Shown piece by piece: positions 7,386-15,547 of a stretch of 29,959 bases of DNA. Position 1 is the stretch's first letter, and each line of letters opens with the position of its first letter. The position numbers were made by a program, and so were the translations under genes. Under the pieces are notes generated by a model. It worked only from the letters and a program-made list of their open reading frames with translations, searched no databases and was not told where the DNA came from. The DNA comes from Bacteroidaceae bacterium. Its GTDB lineage: Bacteria; Bacteroidota; Bacteroidia; Bacteroidales; Bacteroidaceae. The stretch lies in assembly GCA_900770705.1 (NCBI GenBank), contig CAAGLF010000024.1, positions 1-29,959 on the forward strand, read 5' to 3'.

Positions 7386-7393
7386 TACTTTTG
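7386..7393 (+). promoter_or_regulatory. Probable parC promoter (-7 element)
   Basis: TACTTTTG fits TAnnTTTG. No good -33 match is seen 19-21 bp upstream. The predicted start near 7400 leaves about 72 nt of leader to the ATG at 7472. Confidence 0.5.
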
Positions 7394-7471
7394 TGGCGAA
7401 CTTACACGTAGTGTGCGCTGCCGACGGCCGTTGGCGGCAGCGCAGTGACCTTAAAATATAGTTTTCCGGCT

Positions 7472-10186
7472 ATGACAAGCGACGATTTTACCTCTATGGA
7501 AGAGACGGGGGCGCAGGAAACGAGCCTTTCCCAGCCCGCCGGCGATACGTACACGGGACTTACGGGTATGTATGAGCACTGGTTTCTGGACTATGCCTCG
7601 TACGTGATTCTCGAACGCGCCGTCCCGCACCTCGACGACGGCCTGAAGCCCGTGCAACGCCGCATCCTGCACACGATGAAGCGTATGGACGACGGTCGCC
7701 TCAACAAGGTGGCGAACATTGCGGGCGAAACGATGAAGTTCCACCCCCACGGCGACGCTTCCATCATCGACGCGCTGACACAGCTGGGACAAAAGAACCT
7801 CCTGGTGGACTGCCAGGGCTCCTGGGGCAACATCCTGACGGGCGACGCGCCTGCTGCGGGGCGCTACATCGAGGGACGGCTGTCGAAGTTCGCCCTCGAC
7901 GTGCTCTTCAACCCCAAGACGACGGAGTGGAAGCTCAGCTACGACGGACGCAACAAGGAGCCGGTGGCGCTGCCGGCCAAGTTTCCGCTGCTGCTGGCAC
8001 AGGGGGCCGAGGGTATAGCCGTGGGACTTTCGGCCAAGATACTGCCCCACAATTTCGGAGAGCTCTGCGACGCCGCCATCAGCTATCTCCACGGCGAGGA
8101 CTTCCGCCTCTATCCCGACTTCCAGACCGGCGGTCTCTGCGACGTCAGCCGCTACAACGACGGGCAGCGCGGCGGCACCGTGAAGGTGCGGGCACGTATC
8201 GAGAAGCGCGACAACAAGACGCTCGCCATCACCGAAATACCCTTCGGGCGCACCGTGCCGACCCTCATTGACAGTATCCTGAAAGCCAACGAAAAAGGTA
8301 AGATAAAAATTCGCAAAGTCGAGGATTACACTGCCGCCGGTGTGGAAATCGTAGTCCAGCTCGCGCCCGGCGTCAGCAGCGACAAGACCATCGACGCCCT
8401 CTATGCCTTCACCGACTGCGAAGTCTCCATCTCACCCAACTGCTGCGTCATCGACGGCAAGCGTCCGCGGTTTGTGACCGTGAGCGACGTGCTGAAGCAC
8501 AGTACCGACCGCACCAAGGAACTGCTGCGCCAGGAGCTCGAGATACGCCGGGCAGAGCTGCTCGAAAGCCTGCACTTCGCCTCGCTGGAGCGTATCTTCA
8601 TCGAGGAGCGTATCTACAAAGACCGCGGCTTCGAGAACGCGGCCAGTACCGAGGCCGCCTGTGCCCACATCCGAGGACGTATAGAGCCCTTCCTGCCCCA
8701 GCTGATCCGCGAAGTGACGGAAGACGACCTGCTCCGGCTTCTGGAAATCAGAATGGCGCGCATCCTGAAGTTCAACAAGGAGAAGGCCGACGAACTGATA
8801 GCACGTATGAAGGAGGAAGTGGCACGCATCGACCACGACCTGCAGAATATGACGGAAGTCACGGCCAACTGGTTCCGACTGATCCGCGAAAAATACACCG
8901 CCGAGCACCCGCGCCGCACCGAGATACGTGCCTTCGACAACATCGAGGCCACCAAGGTGATCGAGGCCAACGAGAAACTCTTCATCAACCGCACGGAAGG
9001 CTTTATGGGCACGGGACTGAAGAAGGACGAGTTCGTGGAAAACTGCTCGAACATCGACGACGCCATCATCTTCTACCGCGACGGCACTTACAAGGTGACC
9101 CGCATTCAGGAAAAGGTGTTCATCGGGGAGACCGAACGCTCGAAGCGCGAAAAGCGCAAGGCGGAAATCGTACACATCGCCGTATTCAAGAAGAACGACA
9201 AGCGCACCATCTACAACGTGGTGTACCGCGATGGAAAATCCGGTCCCTACTACTTGAAACGCTTCAACGTCACCGCCATCACCCACGACCGCGAGTACGA
9301 CCTCACGACCGGTACGCCCGGCAGCCGTATCGTGTACTTCACGGCCAACCCCAACGGCGAGGCGGAAATCGTGAAGGTCACGCTAAAGCCATCTGCCAAG
9401 CTAAAGAAGATACTCTTCGACCGCGACTTTGGCGAGATACTGGTCAAGGGGCGGCAGAGCCGCGGCAACCTGCTGACCAAGAACGAGGTACACAAAATCA
9501 CGCTCAAGGCGCACGGCGGCAGTACGCTGGGTGGCCGGAAAGTCTGGTTCGACCACGACGTGCAACGGTTGAACTACGACGAACGCGGCGAATACCTCGG
9601 AGAATTCCATAGCGGCGACCTGGTGCTCGTCATCCTGCGCAACGGCGAATTCTACACCACCGATTTCGACGCGAACAACCACTACGAGCCGAACATTCTG
9701 CGCATAGAGAAATTCGCGGAGGGCAAGACGTGGACAGCCGTGCTCTTCGACGCCGACCAGCAGGGCTTCCCCTACCTCAAACGCTTCACCCTGGAGCGCT
9801 CGCCGGGCAGCAAACACCTCTCCTTCGTGGGCGAGAACAGCGAAAGCCGCTTCCTCCTGCTCACAGACACGCCCTATCCGCTCCTGCGGCTGACCTACGG
9901 AGGTGCCGACGCCTTCCGCGAACCGCTGGAGGTGGACGCTGAACAGTTTGTGGGCGTCAAGAGTTTCAAGGCCAAGGGCAAACGCCTGACTACCTGTGCC
10001 GTAGAAAGCATTGAGGAGCTGGAGCCGCAGCGCTTCCCCGAAGCGGAAGACCCCGAAGCCGCTCCCACGGATGCAGCGGCCGAGCCAGAGACCGACATCG
10101 AGCCCGAAGAAAGCGAAGCCGACGTGCGCGACCAACTGACCGGCCAGCTCACGCTTGACTTCGAGGACGAAAACGACGAAGCCTGA
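7472..10186 (+). CDS. parC: DNA topoisomerase IV subunit A (GyrA/ParC family)
   Basis: This 904-residue type IIA topoisomerase subunit breaks and reseals DNA with its ParE partner to decatenate chromosomes. The active-site tyrosine is Tyr132 in AAGRYIEGR. The helix-turn-helix region equivalent to the quinolone-determining region reads HPHGDASIID at 91-100, with alanine (96) where E. coli GyrA has Ser83 and aspartate at the Asp87 position. A coiled-coil stretch lies around 360-470, followed by the C-terminal DNA-wrapping repeats. The last 60 residues form an acidic tail (EPETDIEPEESEAD). It is longer than E. coli ParC, which is normal for the Bacteroidetes form. ATG at 7472 is preferred over an in-frame GTG at 7445. 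parE is not in the window. Repeat arrays lie on both sides. Confidence 0.92.
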   Translation: MTSDDFTSMEETGAQETSLSQPAGDTYTGLTGMYEHWFLDYASYVILERAVPHLDDGLKPVQRRILHTMKRMDDGRLNKVANIAGETMKFHPHGDASIIDALTQLGQKNLLVDCQGSWGNILTGDAPAAGRYIEGRLSKFALDVLFNPKTTEWKLSYDGRNKEPVALPAKFPLLLAQGAEGIAVGLSAKILPHNFGELCDAAISYLHGEDFRLYPDFQTGGLCDVSRYNDGQRGGTVKVRARIEKRDNKTLAITEIPFGRTVPTLIDSILKANEKGKIKIRKVEDYTAAGVEIVVQLAPGVSSDKTIDALYAFTDCEVSISPNCCVIDGKRPRFVTVSDVLKHSTDRTKELLRQELEIRRAELLESLHFASLERIFIEERIYKDRGFENAASTEAACAHIRGRIEPFLPQLIREVTEDDLLRLLEIRMARILKFNKEKADELIARMKEEVARIDHDLQNMTEVTANWFRLIREKYTAEHPRRTEIRAFDNIEATKVIEANEKLFINRTEGFMGTGLKKDEFVENCSNIDDAIIFYRDGTYKVTRIQEKVFIGETERSKREKRKAEIVHIAVFKKNDKRTIYNVVYRDGKSGPYYLKRFNVTAITHDREYDLTTGTPGSRIVYFTANPNGEAEIVKVTLKPSAKLKKILFDRDFGEILVKGRQSRGNLLTKNEVHKITLKAHGGSTLGGRKVWFDHDVQRLNYDERGEYLGEFHSGDLVLVILRNGEFYTTDFDANNHYEPNILRIEKFAEGKTWTAVLFDADQQGFPYLKRFTLERSPGSKHLSFVGENSESRFLLLTDTPYPLLRLTYGGADAFREPLEVDAEQFVGVKSFKAKGKRLTTCAVESIEELEPQRFPEAEDPEAAPTDAAAEPETDIEPEESEADVRDQLTGQLTLDFEDENDEA

Positions 10187-10207
10187 GCCGGCGGAACAGC
10201 GAGCCCC

Positions 10208-10303
10208 GCAGAAGGCCCAAACTTCCTCGGCAAAAGTTTTTCGTACTGCGGCAGAAATTTTTCCTAAAGCCGCAGAAATTTTTCCTAAGACCGCAGAAAG
10301 AAA
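10208..10303 (+). repeat. Array of 21-bp repeat units between parC and the glycosyltransferase gene
   Basis: Anchoring on GCA(G/A), units start at 10230, 10251, 10272 and 10293, each exactly 21 bp apart, with a degenerate unit at 10208. The two central copies (GCAGAAATTTTTCCTAA) are identical over 17 bases. The last unit is cut short and runs straight into the ATG of the next gene at 10304, so the array is that gene's upstream untranslated region. Confidence 0.8.
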
Positions 10304-11020
10304 ATGCAAGCACTGCACATCATCACTCCCGTCAAGGACTCCCTCGAAACGGCGGAGCAGACCATCCGCGCCATCGCCGCCGCACGGCTCGATATGCCCC
10401 ACCAATATACCGTCTACAACGACTTTTCAACGCCGGAAACGACCCAACGGCTCACGGAACTGGCAGAAGAGCTGGGCTTCAGACTGGTCAACCTCGCCGA
10501 CGTGACGCAACACCCCTCGCCCAACTACCTGCTGGTGCTGCAGACGGCAGGCAGGGAGGCGCTGGCGGCCGAAGCCGGGCTCTGCATTGTGGAAAGCGAC
10601 GTCACCGTGGCCGAAGACACCCTGCAGCGGCTCTACGACGAAACCCGGAACCGCCCCGAAACGGGCATCGCGGCGTCCGTCACCACCGACGCCGAAGGCG
10701 CCGTCAATTACCCCTATCTGTATGCCCGCGGCAAGGAGAACCGCGTGTTTCCCACGCAGAAACACGTGAGTTTCTGCTGCTCCCTGCTCACGCCCGCCCT
10801 GCTACGCGCCTTCAGCTTCGACCTGCTCGACCCAACGAAGCACTGGTTCGACGTGACCATCTCGCACGAAGCCACCAAGGCGGGCTTAGTGAACTATCTC
10901 TACACGAAACTGCCAGTTATCCACCGCCCCCATCAAAGCAGGCCATGGAAACAGCTGAAATACACCAACCCGCTGAAGTATTACTGGCTGAAACTCACAC
11001 GCGGCTTCGACAAAATCTAA
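10304..11020 (+). CDS. Family 2-like glycosyltransferase
   Basis: This encodes 238 residues with no signal peptide or transmembrane helix. The start 'ALHIITPVKDSLETAEQTI' resembles the first strand and helix of a GT-A fold, 'YTVYNDFSTPETT' the nucleotide-binding turn, and VESDV (96-100) the place of the metal-binding DxD-like motif. The C-terminal part is rich in aromatic residues (NPLKYYWLKLTRGF), as in enzymes that sit on the inner membrane surface. It is short for the family but appears complete. The start is placed right at the end of a repeat array. A WaaP-like kinase gene follows after 3 nt, so the pair probably acts on lipopolysaccharide or another envelope glycan. The sugar and acceptor are unknown. 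Confidence 0.75.
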   Translation: MQALHIITPVKDSLETAEQTIRAIAAARLDMPHQYTVYNDFSTPETTQRLTELAEELGFRLVNLADVTQHPSPNYLLVLQTAGREALAAEAGLCIVESDVTVAEDTLQRLYDETRNRPETGIAASVTTDAEGAVNYPYLYARGKENRVFPTQKHVSFCCSLLTPALLRAFSFDLLDPTKHWFDVTISHEATKAGLVNYLYTKLPVIHRPHQSRPWKQLKYTNPLKYYWLKLTRGFDKI

Positions 11021-11023
11021 CCT

Positions 11024-11794
11024 ATGCGCCCTTCCAACCTTCCAGCCGGCCCGACCCATCGGTCCGCCGCACCCACTGACGGACAAATCACCCTCACCCT
11101 CGCTCCCGGCCGAGAGGACCTGCGAGATTTCATACTGTCCCTGCCCCGCCTCTTCGCCGAAGAAGCGGGCACGGCCATCCACGTGGGCCGCAACGTGCTA
11201 CGGGAATTCCGGACAGACGGCGAAGACTTCGTGGTGAAATCCTACGCCATCCCCAACTGCGTGAACCAGCTGGCCTACGGCCTGCTACGCGCCTCGAAAG
11301 CGCAGCGCAGCTACGAATATGCCCTCCTGCTTCGCAGCAAAGGTATCGACAGCCCCGAACCAGTGGCCTGGATGACGCAGCGCAGCGGACTCCGCTTCCT
11401 CCACAGCTTCTATATATGCCGGAAGTCCGCCCTGCCCTACACCTATCGCGACCTGATGTACCAGCGGGTGCCCCAACCGGAAGCCTACCTGCGCGAAGTG
11501 GCCCACACGACGGCCCGACTCCACGAGGCAGGCATACTCCACAAGGACTATTCGCAGGGAAACATCCTGCTGGGAAGCGGCAAGGACGGGCAGCCGCGGG
11601 CAGAGCTGATCGACCTGAACCGCCTGCGCTTCTTCCGCCGCATATCCATAGAGAAAGGATGCAGCAACCTGGCCGAACGCCTGCCGATGACCACGGAGAT
11701 GCGGCAGATTCTGGCCGAGACCTACGCCGCCGACCGCCGCTTCGACCCGCAGGAATGCCTGCGCCTGCTGGAAGCGAACGCTTGTTCCTGGTAG
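11024..11794 (+). CDS. Lipopolysaccharide core kinase-like protein (Kdo/WaaP family)
   Basis: This encodes 256 residues of protein-kinase-like fold. Lys72 in VVKSYAIP fits the ATP-anchoring lysine. The catalytic loop HKDYSQGN spans 173-180, with Asp175 as probable base and Asn180 as metal ligand. DLNR at 197-200 takes the place of DFG. This pattern is that of the Kdo/WaaP family, which phosphorylates sugars of the lipopolysaccharide inner core on the cytoplasmic side of the inner membrane. The first 20 residues are proline-rich and may not be conserved, so a later start is possible. Its start is 3 nt after the glycosyltransferase stop. A hairpin and repeat units follow the stop codon. Confidence 0.85.
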   Translation: MRPSNLPAGPTHRSAAPTDGQITLTLAPGREDLRDFILSLPRLFAEEAGTAIHVGRNVLREFRTDGEDFVVKSYAIPNCVNQLAYGLLRASKAQRSYEYALLLRSKGIDSPEPVAWMTQRSGLRFLHSFYICRKSALPYTYRDLMYQRVPQPEAYLREVAHTTARLHEAGILHKDYSQGNILLGSGKDGQPRAELIDLNRLRFFRRISIEKGCSNLAERLPMTTEMRQILAETYAADRRFDPQECLRLLEANACSW

Positions 11795-11821
11795 GGAAGA
11801 ACGCCCGTAGTTCCACCGCAG

Positions 11822-11870
11822 AATTACCTCGGAGATACGCCAAAGTATCTCCGAGGTAATTTTTCTTTTC
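11822..11870 (+). terminator. Terminator-like hairpin inside a repeat unit
   Basis: A perfect 17-bp stem pairs 11822-11838 (ATTACCTCGGAGATAC from 11823) with 11845-11861 around the loop GCCAAA. TTTTTCTTTTC follows. It lies 27 nt after the kinase stop and probably ends that transcript. The stem appears to split a repeat unit, with GCAGAA on its left and TTTTTCTTTTCGCC on its right. Confidence 0.8.
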
Positions 11871-11915
11871 GCCGCAGAAATTTTCCCTTCCGGCCCAGTA
11901 GTTTTTCCGCCAGCC
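11871..11915 (+). repeat. Two 21-bp repeat units downstream of the kinase gene
   Basis: GCCGCAGAAATTTTCCC starts at 11871 and GGCCCAGTAGTTTTTCC at 11892, exactly 21 bp apart. Both match the array consensus. A half-unit resembling GCCCGTAGTTCC lies at 11803, before the hairpin. Confidence 0.65.
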
Positions 11916-11986
11916 GACAAAAGAAAAGCCCGCGGCTCCCGGACATCGGCCTAAAAGGGCGAAAAGGCAGGAAAACGACACAATTG

Positions 11987-12018
11987 TTTGGCTGCGTGCC
12001 CCCGTTTTCGTACTTTTG
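11987..12018 (+). promoter_or_regulatory. Promoter of the metF-holB-ricT-gldH unit
   Basis: TTTG (11987-11990) and TACTTTTG (12011-12018) are 20 bp apart, a full Bacteroidetes promoter. The start near 12025 gives a leader of about 70 nt to the metF ATG. No other good promoter is seen before gldH. Confidence 0.8.
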
Positions 12019-12095
12019 CATACTATCGGGGAGCAGACGCCGGCCGCAGGACTGTCGGCCGACACACCGGGACGAACAGTTCCCCATCACGACTT

Positions 12096-13046
12096 ATGAA
12101 CATCACTGAATTACTCTCCACGGAGGGCACGGCCTTCTCCTTCGAAGTGCTGCCCCCCTTGAAAGGTACGGGCATCGCCGGACTGAAACGCACGATAGAC
12201 CGCCTCCGCGAGTTCGAACCGAAATACATCAACATCACCACCCACCGCTCGGAGTACGTGTACAAGGAAATCGGCGAGGGACTGATACAAAGGTCGCGGC
12301 TACGCCGCCGGCCGGGCACGGTGGCCGTGGCTGCCGCCATACAAAACGAGTATCACATCCCCGTAGTGCCGCACATCCTGTGCAGCGGATTCACTACGGA
12401 GGAGACGGAATATGTTTTGCTCGACCTGCAATTTCTGGGTATCGAGAATCTGCTGCTACTGCGCGGAGACAAGGCCAAAGACGAGGCGAGATTTACCCCT
12501 ACACCCGGCGGATATGCCCATACCACGGAACTACAGCAGCAAATCAACGACTTCAACGCCGGCAAGTTCGTGGACGGAACACCCATCAAGGTGCCGGGCA
12601 CGCCATTCCACTACGGAGTGGCCTGTTACCCCGAGAAACACGAAGAAGCCTTGAACCTTGAAACGGATTTCGCCTACTTCCGGCAAAAAGTGGAGCAGGG
12701 CGCGTCGTATGGCGTGACGCAACTCTTCTACGACAACCACGCCTTCTTCCGCTTCGTCGAGAAATGCCGGGCAGAAGGCGTAAACGTGCCCATTATCCCC
12801 GGCATCAAACCACTCACCAAGCTGTCGCAACTGGCCATCGTGCCGAAAACATTCCACTGCGACCTGCCAGAAGCGCTGGCACGGGAGGCCCTGAAATGCA
12901 AGACGGACGAAGAAATGGCTGCCCTGGGCATAGAATGGGCCACAGAGCAGTGCCGCGAACTGATGGCCCACGGCGTGCCGAGTATCCACTTCTACACGGT
13001 GAGCGCCGTAGACAGTATCGCAGAAATAGCACGGCGTATCTACTGA
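12096..13046 (+). CDS. metF: 5,10-Methylenetetrahydrofolate reductase
   Basis: This 316-residue flavoenzyme reduces methylenetetrahydrofolate to 5-methyltetrahydrofolate for methionine synthesis. It shows the TIM-barrel pattern of the family: FSFEVLPPLKG near residue 14, where the glutamate is the conserved acid; YINITTH; VPHILCSGFTTEE; NLLLLRGDKA; FHYGVACYPEKHEE; and GVTQLFYDNHAFFRF. The length is near normal. ATG at 12096 is chosen because the open frame upstream crosses the promoter. It is the first gene behind a clear promoter, with holB 31 nt downstream. Confidence 0.95.
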   Translation: MNITELLSTEGTAFSFEVLPPLKGTGIAGLKRTIDRLREFEPKYINITTHRSEYVYKEIGEGLIQRSRLRRRPGTVAVAAAIQNEYHIPVVPHILCSGFTTEETEYVLLDLQFLGIENLLLLRGDKAKDEARFTPTPGGYAHTTELQQQINDFNAGKFVDGTPIKVPGTPFHYGVACYPEKHEEALNLETDFAYFRQKVEQGASYGVTQLFYDNHAFFRFVEKCRAEGVNVPIIPGIKPLTKLSQLAIVPKTFHCDLPEALAREALKCKTDEEMAALGIEWATEQCRELMAHGVPSIHFYTVSAVDSIAEIARRIY

Positions 13047-13077
13047 CCGACGCCCGCCTACCCTCACGACTCCCGCT

Positions 13078-14208
13078 ATGAACTTCGACGACATCATCGG
13101 CCAGGAAAACATCAAGGCACAGCTGCGCCGACAGTTGGCTTCGGGCAACGTGGCACACGCGCAACTCTTTGCCGGCCCCGAGGGGTGCGGCAAATTGCCG
13201 ATGGCCATCGCCTTCGCCACGGCCCTGCTCTGCCAACAACCGACAGGGACAGACCCCTGCGGAACGTGCCTGAACTGCCGGATGGCACACGACTTTACCC
13301 ACCCCGACCTGCACTTCGTATTTCCCTGCTTCAAGCAGAAAGGGCAGAGCGGAGAGCTCGTCTGCGACCAATACCTAAAGGAATGGCGGGCACAACTCCA
13401 CGACACTCCGTACTTCGACCGCCTGCAATGGCTGAAGAGAATCGGCGTGGAGAACCAGCAATCCATCATAGGCGTGGCCGAAAGCGAGAATATCGTGCGT
13501 AAACTGAGCCTCGTCTCCAGCCAAGGCGGCAGAAAGGTGGTAATCATCTGGCTGCCGGAGCAGATGAACACGGAAGCAGCCAACAAACTGCTAAAAATCC
13601 TGGAGGAACCGCCACTTGGCACGGTATTCCTACTCGTAAGCGACCAGCCGGAGAGACTGCTGCCCACCATACTCAGCCGGACACAGCGCACAGACTTTCT
13701 GCCGCTGGCCTATGAAGAAATAGTGGCGGAACTCGAAAACCGACGGGGGCTGCAACACGACGACGCGGCCTACGTGGCACACGCAGCACAGGGAAACTTC
13801 ATCAAGGCACTGCAACAAATCTGCGTGGACGAGGACGCGGAAATGTTCTTCGACCTCTTCGTGCTCCTTATGCGCCTGGCCTGGGGACGCAAGACCAAGG
13901 ACATCTACCAATGGACCGAACAAGTGGCTGGCTGGGGGCGGGAAAGGCAGAAGAAGTTCCTGGAATACAGCCAAAGGCTCGTCAGAGAAAACTTCATCTA
14001 CAACTTCCACCGGCCGGAACTGAACTATATGACACGCAAAGAAGCGGAATTTTCCGTTCGCTTTGCCAGATTTATCAACGAGGCCAACGTAATTCCCATT
14101 ATGGAGGAACTGAGCGCCGCACAGCGCGACATCGAACAGAATGTAAACCCCAGAATGGTGTTTTTCGACTTCGCCTTGAAACTGATCGTACTGCTCATCG
14201 CCAAATAA
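13078..14208 (+). CDS. holB: DNA polymerase III delta' subunit (clamp loader)
   Basis: This 376-residue clamp-loader component belongs to the AAA+ fold. The P-loop region GPEGCGKL (33-40) lacks the usual Ser/Thr after the lysine, in keeping with delta' not hydrolysing ATP. Cys52, Cys61, Cys64 and Cys67 have the spacing of the delta' zinc module. 'NKLLKILEEPPLGTVFLLVSDQPERLLPTILSRTQ' is the conserved segment with the sensor region and the SRT (arginine-finger-like) motif. Family knowledge places it in the complex that loads the sliding clamp. It is followed by ricT after 55 nt; this neighbour pair is common in Bacteroidales, from memory. Confidence 0.93.
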   Translation: MNFDDIIGQENIKAQLRRQLASGNVAHAQLFAGPEGCGKLPMAIAFATALLCQQPTGTDPCGTCLNCRMAHDFTHPDLHFVFPCFKQKGQSGELVCDQYLKEWRAQLHDTPYFDRLQWLKRIGVENQQSIIGVAESENIVRKLSLVSSQGGRKVVIIWLPEQMNTEAANKLLKILEEPPLGTVFLLVSDQPERLLPTILSRTQRTDFLPLAYEEIVAELENRRGLQHDDAAYVAHAAQGNFIKALQQICVDEDAEMFFDLFVLLMRLAWGRKTKDIYQWTEQVAGWGRERQKKFLEYSQRLVRENFIYNFHRPELNYMTRKEAEFSVRFARFINEANVIPIMEELSAAQRDIEQNVNPRMVFFDFALKLIVLLIAK

Positions 14209-14263
14209 CGCGAAGGCAGCACACCCTATATCACCCCGCTCTATCACCCAAACGCACGCTGCA

Positions 14264-15547
14264 ATGGAAAACAACAATACCAACAACCACGAACTCGACA
14301 CCCATCTCCCGCCCGCGCCCGAAACAACCGAACAGGACAACGACCGGACGGAATACACACCTGCCTGCAACGGCCAGTTGCGAGGGCTGTGCAAGCTGGG
14401 CTGCGGACGCTCCGACCATCAGCTCAACTCCTACGACTACTACGCCGACATACCCGGCGCACAGCACCTCTCGGACCTGGTGGAGATACAATTCAAGAAC
14501 ACACGCAAAGGTTATTACCGCAACGACAACCATCTGACGCTCTGCAAGGGCGACATCGTGGCAGTCGAGGCCAACCCGGGCCACGACATAGGCGTAGTCT
14601 CGCTCACAGGACAGCTGGTACCCCTGCAAATGCGCAAGGCCAACCTGAAGCCCGGCACGGAAATCAAGCGTATCTACCGCAAGGCAAGGGCCATCGATAT
14701 GGAAAAGTACAAGGAGGCCAAGGCCCGTGAGCACGACACGATGATAGAATCGCGCCAGATAGCCAAGGACCTGGACTTGAATATGAAAATCGGCGACGTG
14801 GAATACCAGGGAGACGGCAGCAAAGCCATCTTCTACTACATTGCAGACCAGCGCGTCGACTTCAGAAAGCTGATAAAAGTGCTGGCCGACACCTTCCATG
14901 TGCGTATCGAGATGAAACAAATCGGTGCACGCCAGGAAGCCGGCCGCATCGGTGGCATCGGTCCCTGCGGCCGGGAGCTCTGTTGCGCTACGTGGATGAA
15001 AAACTTCTCTTCCGTAAGCACCGGGGCCGCTCGATTCCAGGATCTGTCGCCCAACCCGCAGAAACTCGCAGGACAGTGTGCCAAGCTGAAATGCTGTCTG
15101 AACTACGAAGTGGATGTTTATATGGAGGCCGCACGCCGGCTGCCGAGCAAGGAAATCCAGCTGGAGACCGCCGACGCCACCTACTACTACTTCAAGGCAG
15201 ACATTCTGGCGGGACAGGTGAGCTATAGTACCGACCGAAGACTCGCCGCCAACATAGTTACTATCCCGGCAGAGCGGGCATTCGAGGTCATCCGCCTGAA
15301 TAAAGCAGGCGAAAAGCCGCTGTCGCTGGAAGAAGAAAGCGGGAACGAGCCCAAACGTCCGATAGACCTGGCCGAACAGGAGAGCCTGACACGCTTTGAC
15401 AAGGCCAAAAACAAAAAGAAGAAAAAAAGGAACAACGGCAACAGAGGGATCAACACAGCAAAACAGGGCGAAAAACACCCGGAAGGAAGTGGAAATGGCA
15501 AAAACAACGGCAACAAGCCCCGCGAAGGGAAGGAGGAAAACGCCTGA
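14264..15547 (+). CDS. ricT: PSP1/RicT-like regulatory protein
   Basis: This encodes 427 residues. The core, residues about 45-330, has the PSP1 C-terminal domain (HDTMIESRQIAKDLDLNMKIGDVEYQGDGSKAIFYYIADQRVDFRKL, given here only as a region near 155-205) and the cysteine cluster GPCGRELCC followed by AKLKCCLNYE. In Bacillus subtilis RicT (YaaT) is part of the RicAFT complex, which binds iron-sulfur clusters and affects RNase Y; no such role is known to me in Bacteroidetes. An additional early cysteine motif (CKLGCG) may also bind metal. The C-terminal 70 residues are Lys/Asn/Gly-rich and probably disordered. The gene's end overlaps the likely gldH start. Confidence 0.88.
   Translation: MENNNTNNHELDTHLPPAPETTEQDNDRTEYTPACNGQLRGLCKLGCGRSDHQLNSYDYYADIPGAQHLSDLVEIQFKNTRKGYYRNDNHLTLCKGDIVAVEANPGHDIGVVSLTGQLVPLQMRKANLKPGTEIKRIYRKARAIDMEKYKEAKAREHDTMIESRQIAKDLDLNMKIGDVEYQGDGSKAIFYYIADQRVDFRKLIKVLADTFHVRIEMKQIGARQEAGRIGGIGPCGRELCCATWMKNFSSVSTGAARFQDLSPNPQKLAGQCAKLKCCLNYEVDVYMEAARRLPSKEIQLETADATYYYFKADILAGQVSYSTDRRLAANIVTIPAERAFEVIRLNKAGEKPLSLEEESGNEPKRPIDLAEQESLTRFDKAKNKKKKKRNNGNRGINTAKQGEKHPEGSGNGKNNGNKPREGKEENA

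Noticed and set aside
7216..10303. CRISPR-like arrays
   Set aside because: Units are 21 bp, directly tandem without spacers, degenerate, and no cas genes are present.
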